A stretch of 64,000 nt of DNA, taken from the NCBI RefSeq assembly GCF_004362245.1, contig NZ_SNWM01000005.1, positions 1 to 64,000 of the forward strand, given 5' to 3'. Made by a program: the position numbers and the translations under genes. Every line of letters begins with the position of its first letter. Position 1 is the first letter of the stretch. The notes beneath the pieces are model-generated. The model made no database searches and was not told where the DNA came from. It saw only the letters and a program-made list of their open reading frames with translations. Below, piece by piece: positions 41,745 through 50,067 of this stretch. Source of the stretch: Pedobacter duraquae. Its GTDB lineage: Bacteria; Bacteroidota; Bacteroidia; Sphingobacteriales; Sphingobacteriaceae.

Positions 41745-44543
41745 TTATTGCCGCACCCGGTTTTGCTCGCTTTCAGCACTCCCTTTGGTCGCTTTCCGTT
41801 GCGTTTTAACACTATTCCCGAAATTATAGGTAAAGCCTAAGCTCACTGTGCGATATGCCCAATCATTACGCCATGTTGCTGTAGTATTTGGGATGTTCAG
41901 CACATTGCCTTGTGGGAAGTTAGTGCGCAATAAATCCCTTCCGCCAAGTCTAATTGTGCCATTTCCCGCCATGATCTTCTTTTGTAATCCAGCATCCAGT
42001 TGCCCCGTTGCCTTATGGGTATACTGCCCGTCAACCTTTGCAGAAATAAAAAATCCACTTAACTCTGCGCTCCATCCGGCGCCTAGCTGAAATTGGTTTT
42101 GAGCGGTAGTGTATACATACCATTGGCCCGTATTCAGATATCCCCCATATAACGGGCCCCTGGTAATGTTGTTGATTAACTCAGCATAAATATGCATGTT
42201 CCACCAGGAAAACGGATCCAGTGTGGCATTAGCATCAATTCCGTAATAAGGGTTTTTGCCAATATTCACTGTGCGGCTGATAAAGATATCTCCACTTCTT
42301 TCTACAGTTTCCACCTGATAATCGTGGATCAGGTTATACTGCAGGCCAAAAGAGAACCTGTTTTTATAATGCCATGAAAGTTCGTAGTTGTCAGAAAACT
42401 GAGGCCGCAGAAATGGATTGCCGGCCCAGTAGCCAAACTTATCTATAAACGTTAAAAAGGGATTGAGATTTTGGTAATAAGGGCGATCAATGCGCCTTCC
42501 ATACGAGCCTATCAGTAAATGATTGCCGGTGGTATCTATTTTATAGGATAGATATGCCGTTGGAAAGGCGCTGAGGTAGCTCCTCGTAAATGATGAATCG
42601 GGTTTTAGCACATTGCCCAGCTGATGCCCACTGATATTGGTGTTTTCCAACCTTAAACCTGCTTTCAGCTCAACTCTGCCAAAACCCTGATTAAAACTGG
42701 CATATCCGGCATTGATGTTTTCCCGGTATTTGAACCTATTGGTTTGGTTGTAGTCGATCAGCGGCACTCCGCCAACAACATTATAATAATTGGCAGCATT
42801 ATCCGTGTTGACGTAGCTGCTTTTTAAACCCAATTCCAGCTTGGCTTTATTGCCCAGCGGCTGCACAAAATCTGTTTTGGCAGCAAAGATGTTGATTTCT
42901 GCCGGCAGGTGGGCGGTAAGCTGTTCTGCGCTTGTGAGAGATCCTGTGGCATTAAGAATCCTGTTGTCAAAAGTCTGATCCTTGGACGTGCTATAGGTTA
43001 AATAATCAAGGTCAAAACTCAGCACTTTTCCCGGCTCGTCGAACGCATGACTGTAATTTAGATTTAATCCTCCATTGTTAAACTTGCTTTTCGTGTAATT
43101 GGTTGCTTCAACGATGGAGTTAACCTGTCCCAACTGGTTCTTTAAAGTACTTGTACTGCTGTTTGGATTGTTGCCTGTTGATAGGGAGCCGCTCAGTAAA
43201 AATCCTACAGTAGTTTTTTCAGAAAGCCTGTAGTCAAGTCCAAATTTCAATGTTGGGTTTTTCGTTAGCGGCCTGGAATAGCCAACCTGTTCATATTGGG
43301 TAAGTGGGATGCCTGCTTCGTCAAGATACTGTCTGCTGTTGTTCGTTTTTCTATAACCATTCTGTAGATTATAACCTGCAGAAGCAAACATATTCATGGC
43401 CCCCTTAGCATAGTTTAAGTTCAGGTTTTCATTCGTCCTCCAATAGGCTGCCTTGCCTGCACCAATGGTGATGTTCCCGTTAAAGCCTTCTGCCTTTGAT
43501 TTTCTAGTCTTAATGTTAATGACGCCACCGTTACCCGCGGCCTCATATTTCGCTGGTGGGTTGCTCATCAGTTCAATCTGGTCTAAAGACGATGCCTGCA
43601 TCGAGCGGAGGTAATTAGCCAGGTTATCGCCCGAAAGATAACTGGGCTTACCATCAATCAGTACCAAAATGCCATTCTTGCCTCTAAAGCTAATTGTACC
43701 ATTGTCGTCAACCTGCACACCCGGCGATTTGGAAAGCACTTCTAAAGCATTCGCTCCAGTATTTGAGATCACCCCATTCACATTCACAATGGTACGGTCT
43801 ATCCGTTGTTCAATAAATGGTCTTTTGGCCACAATACTGACTTGCTGCAGTTGTGTTGTCTTTGTGCTTAAAATAATATCCGGTATACTCACAACCGGAC
43901 TTTCTGCCAGGGTTACTGCAACTTCAATCTCATCCATTCCCATAGACGAGATAACAAGCACATAGTCTCCTTTCTCAGCAACACTCAATTTAAAATAGCC
44001 CGATGTATCTGCCTGCAGGGTTTGTGCCGCTTTATTACTGCCTTTTTTAAAAATATTGATGTTAGCTGCCGATAGAGGCTGATGTTGTATGTTCAACACG
44101 CGACCGTTAACCTTAAAGCCAACCTGATTGGTCTGCTGCTCAAGGAGGATATTGCCGTGAATCTGGCGGAACGTGAAAAATGTATTATTGAGCAATTCCT
44201 GTAACGTTTCCGCAATTGTTCTTGTACCCTCTTGCAAATGGAGGTTGGATATTGCTTTAACCTCCGATTTACGGTAGTAAAAACGCAACGACGTCTGTTG
44301 TTCTATTTTTTTAAGTCCAGTCTGTAAGGTTTCGCCCTTCAAGCCAATAGTTACCTTATCCTGCTGCATATTCTGACCACGCGAAGCGGTGGCCAGCATC
44401 ACCTGGATAGTAGTTAAAGTCAGAAAAGTTAAAATTACGCTTACACGCATAAGTTGCCGGATAAATTTATTCTTGTTCGTTAGTTTGTCTTTGGCGAGCA
44501 CACATAGCGTCGCCAGTCTCCGCATTTTCGCAGAAATATTCAT
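41745..44543 (-). CDS. TonB-dependent receptor with N-terminal STN signalling domain
   Basis: This 932-residue receptor is the target of the sigma/FecR set upstream. A long basic N-terminus and membrane-like segment (VSVILTFLTLTTIQVMLATAS) precede an STN domain (VTIGLKGETLQTGLKKIEQQ, LRFYYRKSEV, TIAETLQELLNNTFFTF), which contacts FecR in such systems. A carboxypeptidase-regulatory-like domain (VNGRVLNIQHQPLSAANI) comes next, then the plug (VLIDGKPSYLSGDNLANYLRSM) and a beta-barrel ending FGNSVKTQRKATKG. No SusD partner is present, so it is not a Sus-type glycan importer. A transcript from the sigma gene through FecR is probable. Confidence 0.9.
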   Translation of the reverse strand: MNISAKMRRLATLCVLAKDKLTNKNKFIRQLMRVSVILTFLTLTTIQVMLATASRGQNMQQDKVTIGLKGETLQTGLKKIEQQTSLRFYYRKSEVKAISNLHLQEGTRTIAETLQELLNNTFFTFRQIHGNILLEQQTNQVGFKVNGRVLNIQHQPLSAANINIFKKGSNKAAQTLQADTSGYFKLSVAEKGDYVLVISSMGMDEIEVAVTLAESPVVSIPDIILSTKTTQLQQVSIVAKRPFIEQRIDRTIVNVNGVISNTGANALEVLSKSPGVQVDDNGTISFRGKNGILVLIDGKPSYLSGDNLANYLRSMQASSLDQIELMSNPPAKYEAAGNGGVINIKTRKSKAEGFNGNITIGAGKAAYWRTNENLNLNYAKGAMNMFASAGYNLQNGYRKTNNSRQYLDEAGIPLTQYEQVGYSRPLTKNPTLKFGLDYRLSEKTTVGFLLSGSLSTGNNPNSSTSTLKNQLGQVNSIVEATNYTKSKFNNGGLNLNYSHAFDEPGKVLSFDLDYLTYSTSKDQTFDNRILNATGSLTSAEQLTAHLPAEINIFAAKTDFVQPLGNKAKLELGLKSSYVNTDNAANYYNVVGGVPLIDYNQTNRFKYRENINAGYASFNQGFGRVELKAGLRLENTNISGHQLGNVLKPDSSFTRSYLSAFPTAYLSYKIDTTGNHLLIGSYGRRIDRPYYQNLNPFLTFIDKFGYWAGNPFLRPQFSDNYELSWHYKNRFSFGLQYNLIHDYQVETVERSGDIFISRTVNIGKNPYYGIDANATLDPFSWWNMHIYAELINNITRGPLYGGYLNTGQWYVYTTAQNQFQLGAGWSAELSGFFISAKVDGQYTHKATGQLDAGLQKKIMAGNGTIRLGGRDLLRTNFPQGNVLNIPNTTATWRNDWAYRTVSLGFTYNFGNSVKTQRKATKGSAESEQNRVRQ

Positions 44544-44641
44544 ACTTTTAAATGTTTTAAGTGATTACCGTTATTTGAAACCCCGGGTTTCCGGGATGCC
44601 TGTAAGCCGATAGCCGTCGGTTTACGGGTTTTTTCGCTCAT
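44540..44641 (-). CDS. Possible 33-codon ORF coupling fecR to the receptor gene
   Basis: ATG at 44641 opens a 33-codon frame whose TGA overlaps the receptor ATG as ATGA. AGGAGG lies directly against this ATG, too close for normal use in a Shine-Dalgarno role. The peptide is very basic (starts MSEKTRKPTAIG). It lies in a 150-nt gap with inverted repeats such as CCTCC/GGAGG and a GTAA-CCGA/TCGG-TTAC stem. I cannot tell a translated peptide from chance. Confidence 0.2.
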   Translation of the reverse strand: MSEKTRKPTAIGLQASRKPGVSNNGNHLKHLKV

Positions 44642-44693
44642 CCTCCTGGAGGCATCACGAAGCGCAAAAATTAGCTGTAGTTCATTTTGTTTT

Positions 44694-45683
44694 CTATTTA
44701 TCGCAGCCAGCTCCTTCAATAAGAATGCTTCCGTCTGCTTTTCTCGTATATGTCGCATTGTTGAACGCACAGATTACGTCCAGAATCTTATCCAGATCTT
44801 GTCCGTTTAATGAGGTTCCGCTAAATCGGCAATTCCTCAGTTTGTCATTGCTGAACACAATCTTTACATGAAACTGATCCTGAAGTTGTGCTACAGCATC
44901 ACCAAAATTGATATCTTCAAATTGTAAGTCGTCATGCTGCCATGCAGTTATCCGTTGCGCGTCAACGTGCTCTTTTACAGCGCTGTTTTTGTCGCCATTA
45001 AAGCTGATCTGCTGGTTGGGAGTCAACACGCCCAGCAGCTGACTTCCATGAGCTACGCTTACTTTACCTCTTGTAACGGTTACTTTTACAATATGCGTAA
45101 GTTTGTCTTCCTTGATGTTAAAGGCCGTTCCCAATACGCGTGTTGTGATCGTTCCGGTATGGATGATAAAAGGCTTTGATGCATCATGTGCGATATCAAA
45201 GTATGCTTCTCCCGATAAGTACACTTCCCTCGTTCCGGTTTGAAATACCTTTGGATACTTAAGTTCTGAACCCGCGTTTACCCAAACTTTACTGCCATCT
45301 GCCAAGGTAATTTGAGTCTTTTGGTCAGCCCTTGTAACCAGCGAGATCAAAGGCGTGCTATTGTGGTCTGAGTGTACGGGCGACTGTAAGTACAGCGTGA
45401 TGGCAATAAAGACAACCGCAGCTACTGCTGCGATGCTGCGCCACACAATCTTGTTTCTTCCCGGCAGTTTTACCACATTGAGCTGCTCTTTATGTATACT
45501 GGCATGTATTTCTGTAAAGACTGTGGCCAACCACTGGTCTTTAGCAGGTCTGTCCCAGACAGGCCAGCTGGCATCTGGATTATTAACGGCGTCCAGCCAA
45601 TGTTCGATGCTTTTATTTTCTTGGGGTGTGGTGTTGCCGTCCTCATAACGTTTCAATACGGCAGCTATTTGTTCAGCAGTCAT
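44694..45683 (-). CDS. FecR-family anti-sigma factor
   Basis: This 329-residue inner-membrane regulator has a cytoplasmic N-terminal domain (EQIAAVLKRYEDGNTTPQENKSIEHWL), a membrane helix at about 79-99 (WRSIAAVAAVVFIAITLYLQ), the periplasmic FecR domain (ITLADGSKVWVNAGSELKYP, VYLSGEAYFDIAHD, TTRVLGTAFNIKE), and a C-terminal DUF4974/STN-like domain (FEDINFGDAVAQLQDQFHVKIVF). It should hold the ECF sigma factor inactive until the receptor binds its ligand. It is 68 nt downstream of the sigma gene. Confidence 0.93.
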   Translation of the reverse strand: MTAEQIAAVLKRYEDGNTTPQENKSIEHWLDAVNNPDASWPVWDRPAKDQWLATVFTEIHASIHKEQLNVVKLPGRNKIVWRSIAAVAAVVFIAITLYLQSPVHSDHNSTPLISLVTRADQKTQITLADGSKVWVNAGSELKYPKVFQTGTREVYLSGEAYFDIAHDASKPFIIHTGTITTRVLGTAFNIKEDKLTHIVKVTVTRGKVSVAHGSQLLGVLTPNQQISFNGDKNSAVKEHVDAQRITAWQHDDLQFEDINFGDAVAQLQDQFHVKIVFSNDKLRNCRFSGTSLNGQDLDKILDVICAFNNATYTRKADGSILIEGAGCDK

Positions 45684-45751
45684 TTGTTATCGGTTTTACA
45701 ATAGCCGTATCAGCAGCGGTTCGGTACTATAAGAAAACAAAAAATATTTTT

Positions 45752-46333
45752 TTAGGATATCCAATAGGCGAGTGCTACCACAGAGACAGTAGCTAATGAT
45801 CCTCTGATGTGTTTTAAAGCGGTGCTAAGTTGGTTTTTTACAGTCTGCTCTGAGAGTTCAAGCCTGGCGGCAATCTCGGCAATACTCAGGTTTTCTCCCC
45901 TGCTTAACAAATAGATTTCTTTGATCCTTGGTGATAAGGACAGCAATGAATTATCGATGTTTTGCTGCAGTTCTTTCGCGGCAATCTGTCTTTCAACATC
46001 CGGCTCGGCTCCATTATCCCATGCCTTAACCATCACAGCATACTCTTCACGCGTAATGTTCTTCCTGATCTTATTGATAATTCGGTAACGCGCCAGGGTA
46101 AATAAATACGCCTCTAAATTGCGGTCTATCTGCACATTTTCCCGCTGCTCCCAAAATTTCACAAAGAGATCATGTACAATATCCTTCGCATCATCCATGT
46201 GGAACAACTTAGAAGAGGCAAAGCCTGCCAGCTTATCGGCATACCTGTTGTAAATCTCTGCAAAAGCTTCTTCATCTCCTCCTTTTAAAAGATCAACCAA
46301 TTTAAGGTCATGTAAAATAGTATATTTCGCCAT
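45752..46333 (-). CDS. ECF RNA polymerase sigma factor (FecI-like)
   Basis: This 193-residue sigma-70 family ECF factor is of the Bacteroidota FecI-like group. Region 2 is ALAEIYNRYADKLAGFASS through DIVHDLFVKFWEQRE, with FTLARYRIINKIR as the DNA-binding strand. Region 4 is LSLSPRIKEIYLLSRGENLSIAEIAARLELSEQTVKNQLSTALKHIR. It ends with a hydrophobic tail (GSLATVSVVALAYWIS), common in this group. It heads the sigma-FecR-receptor operon and would direct its transcription. Confidence 0.93.
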   Translation of the reverse strand: MAKYTILHDLKLVDLLKGGDEEAFAEIYNRYADKLAGFASSKLFHMDDAKDIVHDLFVKFWEQRENVQIDRNLEAYLFTLARYRIINKIRKNITREEYAVMVKAWDNGAEPDVERQIAAKELQQNIDNSLLSLSPRIKEIYLLSRGENLSIAEIAARLELSEQTVKNQLSTALKHIRGSLATVSVVALAYWIS

Positions 46334-46681
46334 TGCTCATTAAAGGAGGAGTCCACAACAAAGCTAAACATTTAAGATAAGGATGTGCGTAGCTAAACGA
46401 CCCAAGTTCGATCCAAATATTTCAGTTAGGAGAAACATTGTAAGATATTCCTGCGTTAACAATTTAGCAAAAAGCCTGTTGGAGTGAATTTAAATTCCAT
46501 CTTTAGTTTGAAATTTTTATTTTTAATCTGAGATGTTCGGTAAAGCTCAGAATTGAACTGAATTTTTCTAAGCTGTAATTCGACAATTGACTAAGAAAAT
46601 ATGATTAGAAGACAGTCTGATTGTCAAAAGATGGATAGACGGCGAGATCGTGATCGTTAGGTCATTTGTAAATTAAACAAC
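46334..46681. other. Gene-free gap between the sigma and beta-barrel genes
   Basis: This 348-nt divergent gap has no open frame of note. I see no exact TAnnTTTG box, but the region is A/T-rich and must hold the promoters of both flanking genes. GATCGTGATC, a short imperfect palindrome, lies about 30 nt before the barrel ATG. Confidence 0.5.
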
Positions 46682-47209
46682 ATGAAAAAATTACTGCTCA
46701 TCACAACACTCCTGGCCACCAGCCTCTATGCTACAGCTCAAAAAGGACTTCGCCAGTTACAGATTTCCGCGCAGATAGCAAGACCTACATCTGACTTGCT
46801 CACATTAACCAATATTGGTTACGGAGCGGCGGTAAAAGGAATATATGGATTTGGCGAAGGTCCGCAGCAAGCTACATTGGAGGCTGGGTATAATCGATTT
46901 CCTATCAAACATCTTCCAGATGGAGTCAAGGTATATTACGCAGCAACACCTGTATATGCAGGCTACAGATACCTGATTAACCAATTTTCGTTGGAAGGTC
47001 AGGCGGGTATATCTATCAATACCGCGTATGGTAGTAACAGTACGATGTCGCTTAGTAAAACGAGTAGTGATTTTGGTTGGGCACTCGGTGTTGGTTATAC
47101 GATTAAAGGATTGGAAGTAGCCCTACGCTATCAGGTATCTGATACAAGAGGCGTAGCAGAAGATCTTACTTTTTTAGGTCTTAGGGTAGCCTACAATTTA
47201 AAACTGTAA
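46682..47209 (+). CDS. Small outer-membrane beta-barrel protein
   Basis: This 175-residue exported protein has the signal peptide KKLLLITTLLATSLYATA, with cleavage before QKG. The mature part alternates polar and aromatic residues in about eight strands (YGAAVKGIYGFGE, ATLEAGYNRFPI, VYYAATPVYAGYRYLI, WALGVGYTIKGLEVALRYQ) and ends LGLRVAYNLKL, a terminal barrel strand. This fits a small porin-like or OmpX-type barrel. Function is unknown. It precedes two further exported-protein genes on the same strand. Confidence 0.75.
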   Translation: MKKLLLITTLLATSLYATAQKGLRQLQISAQIARPTSDLLTLTNIGYGAAVKGIYGFGEGPQQATLEAGYNRFPIKHLPDGVKVYYAATPVYAGYRYLINQFSLEGQAGISINTAYGSNSTMSLSKTSSDFGWALGVGYTIKGLEVALRYQVSDTRGVAEDLTFLGLRVAYNLKL

Positions 47210-47271
47210 TTGAATAAAATGGCGATTGCCACATAAATACGAAACTCCATTGTTAACTTAAAATAAATGCC

Positions 47272-48108
47272 ATGAAAAAACTATCACTATCATTAATCGC
47301 CATTATAATGGCACTTAATCTTTTTGCACAAACCAAACCAGATGTCTTAGTCAAAACCAACGGGGAGGAAATGAAGGGGAAAATCGTAAAGGTGACCGAT
47401 ACCGATGTCTCGTTTATTTACTCCGGGGAAACAGCAGAATATGTGATCAAGAAATCTGATATCGCCAAACTTGTCCATGGGAGTGGACGGATAGAGACCT
47501 TTTCTGATGTTGCCGCACAGTCGGTGACAAGGAAAAGTGACGGTGTAGCTATGACTGCAAGCCCAGTAGATCATCACAATAAAATCGCAATTCTTCCCTT
47601 TACTTATCTAATGGACAATCAACCGGGTGCCGATCAGATTGGTATCAAAGCGCAGCAGGATACTTATACATTGCTTTCGCAACACACAGCAGGATATACC
47701 CTGCTTGATCCACGTACCACAAATGCCCTTTTAGCTAAAGCTGGCGTAACGAAAGATAAGATGATGGGATATACAATGAAAGAGATTTGTGATCTGCTGA
47801 GTGTTGAATATATAATTGAAGGTACAGTAACTCAGAATAAAGGATATCAAACCAATTCTTCAGTAACTTCAGGTAGCACGAAAGTAAAACGCAATGATAA
47901 CAATAGTGTAACAGGTGTTAAAGGGTCTGAATCCAATTATGGAAATTCAGTTCAACGATATGATGTCAGCGTAAATTTAAATGTATACATGGATAACAAT
48001 GCGAGTATTTTTAGTCAAACACACAAAGCATTTTTAAGCAACACTGATGGCTCATATAGTGGTCCCTTAGAATATTTGCTTAAAAGGAGTCCAATATATC
48101 GTAAATAG
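47272..48108 (+). CDS. Secreted protein of unknown function with TolB-N/CsgG-like middle
   Basis: This 278-residue protein has the signal peptide KKLSLSLIAIIMALNLFA. The first domain (KPDVLVKTNGEEMKGKIVKV, ADIAKLVHG-like IAKLVHGSGRIE) resembles the short beta unit common in Bacteroidota exported proteins. The middle (KIAILPFTYLMDNQPGADQIG, TLLSQHTAGYTLLDPRTTNAL, MKEICDLLSVEYIIEGTVTQ) resembles the N-terminal domain seen in TolB- and CsgG-related proteins. The last third is Asn/Ser-rich. Assignment to a named family is weak. It follows the barrel gene after 62 nt. Confidence 0.5.
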   Translation: MKKLSLSLIAIIMALNLFAQTKPDVLVKTNGEEMKGKIVKVTDTDVSFIYSGETAEYVIKKSDIAKLVHGSGRIETFSDVAAQSVTRKSDGVAMTASPVDHHNKIAILPFTYLMDNQPGADQIGIKAQQDTYTLLSQHTAGYTLLDPRTTNALLAKAGVTKDKMMGYTMKEICDLLSVEYIIEGTVTQNKGYQTNSSVTSGSTKVKRNDNNSVTGVKGSESNYGNSVQRYDVSVNLNVYMDNNASIFSQTHKAFLSNTDGSYSGPLEYLLKRSPIYRK

Positions 48109-48134
48109 AGACAATCAATTTTGATTTCAATGCA

Positions 48135-48713
48135 ATGAAAACAATAGCCCTTTTTTCAATTCTCTTTTTAGTCGTGATTTTAGGATGCCGGTCAAAAACT
48201 GACCAGGAAGAAGTTGCCGGACATACAGACAGTTTAAGTTCTGTTGTCGAAAAATCTTCTGGCATAAATGACGAAGATGTAGTTTCAAAGGTAAAAACGT
48301 ATATGAAAACTTCTTTGAAGGATGATTTGGAAAAAGGGTTCGTTGATAGCCTCAGCAGGCACTGTATTGCGCAACAAATAGACCTGAATCATGATGGGAA
48401 CTCAGAGGTTTTTGTAGGCCTCAGCGGACCTTACTTTTGTGGCAGCGGAGGATGTACATTGCTCTTGCTATCAGACAAAGGAGAATTGATAACGCGTTTT
48501 ACAGTAAGCGAAACTCCTGTACGTATTCTGAAATCTAGCACTGACGGCTGGAATGATTTATTGATTCAAAGTCAAGCCGAACACCATGTGTTAAAATATG
48601 ATGGAAAGACTTATCCGTCTAATCCAAGCATTCAACCTGAAAAAGGATTAGTATTTGAAGACATCTTAGGCAGCGTACTGGATCAACAGGGGGCAATTGG
48701 CATTGCCTTCTAA
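48135..48713 (+). CDS. Lipoprotein of unknown function
   Basis: This 192-residue protein has a lipoprotein signal ending VVILGC, so Cys18 is the lipidated residue. The mature start is polar (RSKTDQEEVAG), and the rest contains a FG-GAP-like or EF-hand-like calcium segment (IDLNHDGNSEVFVGL) followed by a disulfide-like pair in FCGSGGCTLLLLSDKG. It is 26 nt after the preceding secreted-protein gene and reads towards the DUF3943 gene. No family was recognised. Confidence 0.6.
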   Translation: MKTIALFSILFLVVILGCRSKTDQEEVAGHTDSLSSVVEKSSGINDEDVVSKVKTYMKTSLKDDLEKGFVDSLSRHCIAQQIDLNHDGNSEVFVGLSGPYFCGSGGCTLLLLSDKGELITRFTVSETPVRILKSSTDGWNDLLIQSQAEHHVLKYDGKTYPSNPSIQPEKGLVFEDILGSVLDQQGAIGIAF

Positions 48714-48717
48714 CAGC

Positions 48718-50067
48718 TTATAATTTATATCCCAGAGAAAACCGGGCGAAGGGATAAATTTCCGCTACATTATCAAAACCTTTGAAAAAGCCGTTCAAAG
48801 TGTACTGGCCTACACCTGCGGCAAGAGAAAAGCGTTGACTTAAAAAGGCTCTGAAGTCGGCAGAAAGCGTGTTTAAGATATAAGATGATGGATTACCATT
48901 AATGGTCTGAAACCTACTTCCACGGTAATTAAGCTCAGTTTCAAAAAGATTATTGACAGTCATACTTGCTGCAGCGAGTACATTGATTCCTGCGCAATAG
49001 TCGTAATTTCTTCCTTCACCATAAAACAGATATTTATCTTGGACAGCACCCAATGCAATGATTCCGCTTCCAATTTCGGTGTTAAACCGCACTTTAGCTT
49101 CAGGATTCCAGTCCGATATTAACTTAAATGTGAAACTTTGTCCTCCATACTCAAAGGCATTGTTTTTAATAAAGTCATAGTTCATGGTAACGGAATACAA
49201 GTGCTTTGCATTCCCATTATTCTGCATGGACCAGGTCTTCAGTGCGCCAGCAACCTGCAGATTATTGATGTAGGTAGAGTCGCCGCTTCCCAATTCGATC
49301 AGGGCCGAAAAATGATCAAACGGCGCACTGGTTTCTTCATATTTATCCCCGTAAAGCAAACGCAAACGGAGGTATATTTCTTGTTTCCCCCGTAATTCTT
49401 CCTGATAAGTCTTCACGTTGAAATGCCGTGATCCTACATTCACAAAAGCCTGCAATTTGTGCGTGGTGTCTACTACGGCCCGAAACTTTCCCCACTTCCC
49501 GTCCAAAATCCGGTTAACGCCGTTTAGCGGGTTAATTAGAAGCCCCGCCACTTCTTGCAACTGTCTTTTTACGCCTGTCGCACGGTTGTTGACTAGCTTA
49601 TTTGAAATTCTATAAGTCATTTCACCCAAAGTAATTCCACCAAGACTGGTATTGATAAAATCATTGGGCGCAAACTTGTTTGTTTCTGCCGCAACTTCCC
49701 AAATAAAACTGCCGGTAAAAGCAGCTGGAACTGATTGCCAGAATGAAAATCCGTTGGTCCTGAAAGAATTATAATATAAGTTGCCATGGTAAGGGTGTCC
49801 AAACTGATTGGTTTTAAAGCTATTGTCGTCCCACTCCCAGTTTCTCGGATTAAGGTTATTTCCAATACTCTTGATGTCAAGTTTTGCGAACTCTGCACCC
49901 CTCAAAAACTTATTATAACTCCAGGGTATCAACTGCACAACAAAAAGCTCCGTTGCTGCCCGGCCAAATTTTTTCTTCTGAACGTGCAGGGTATCTCCGG
50001 CTACCTGTGCGCGGGAGCTCACTGAAAAAACTAATAAAAGAAAAGCAAAGAGGTAGTACCGCTGCAT
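48718..50067 (-). CDS. DUF3943-family outer-membrane protein
   Basis: This 449-residue exported protein has the signal peptide YLFAFLLLVFSVSSRA. The DUF3943 part is visible as QFGHPYHGNLYYNSFRTNGFSFWQS, then WEVAAETNKFAPNDFINTSLGGITLGEM. The rest is beta-barrel-like with alternating aromatic strands and a terminal YPFARFSLGYKL. The upstream DUF4421 gene ends with TAA overlapping this ATG as TAATG. This points to coupled translation and a joint function at the outer membrane. Confidence 0.82.
   Translation of the reverse strand: MQRYYLFAFLLLVFSVSSRAQVAGDTLHVQKKKFGRAATELFVVQLIPWSYNKFLRGAEFAKLDIKSIGNNLNPRNWEWDDNSFKTNQFGHPYHGNLYYNSFRTNGFSFWQSVPAAFTGSFIWEVAAETNKFAPNDFINTSLGGITLGEMTYRISNKLVNNRATGVKRQLQEVAGLLINPLNGVNRILDGKWGKFRAVVDTTHKLQAFVNVGSRHFNVKTYQEELRGKQEIYLRLRLLYGDKYEETSAPFDHFSALIELGSGDSTYINNLQVAGALKTWSMQNNGNAKHLYSVTMNYDFIKNNAFEYGGQSFTFKLISDWNPEAKVRFNTEIGSGIIALGAVQDKYLFYGEGRNYDYCAGINVLAAASMTVNNLFETELNYRGSRFQTINGNPSSYILNTLSADFRAFLSQRFSLAAGVGQYTLNGFFKGFDNVAEIYPFARFSLGYKL

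Noticed and set aside
41745..44543. SusC/SusD glycan uptake system
   Set aside because: No SusD gene follows either receptor, and the receptors belong to the plain TonB beta-barrel group with FecR or two-component neighbours.
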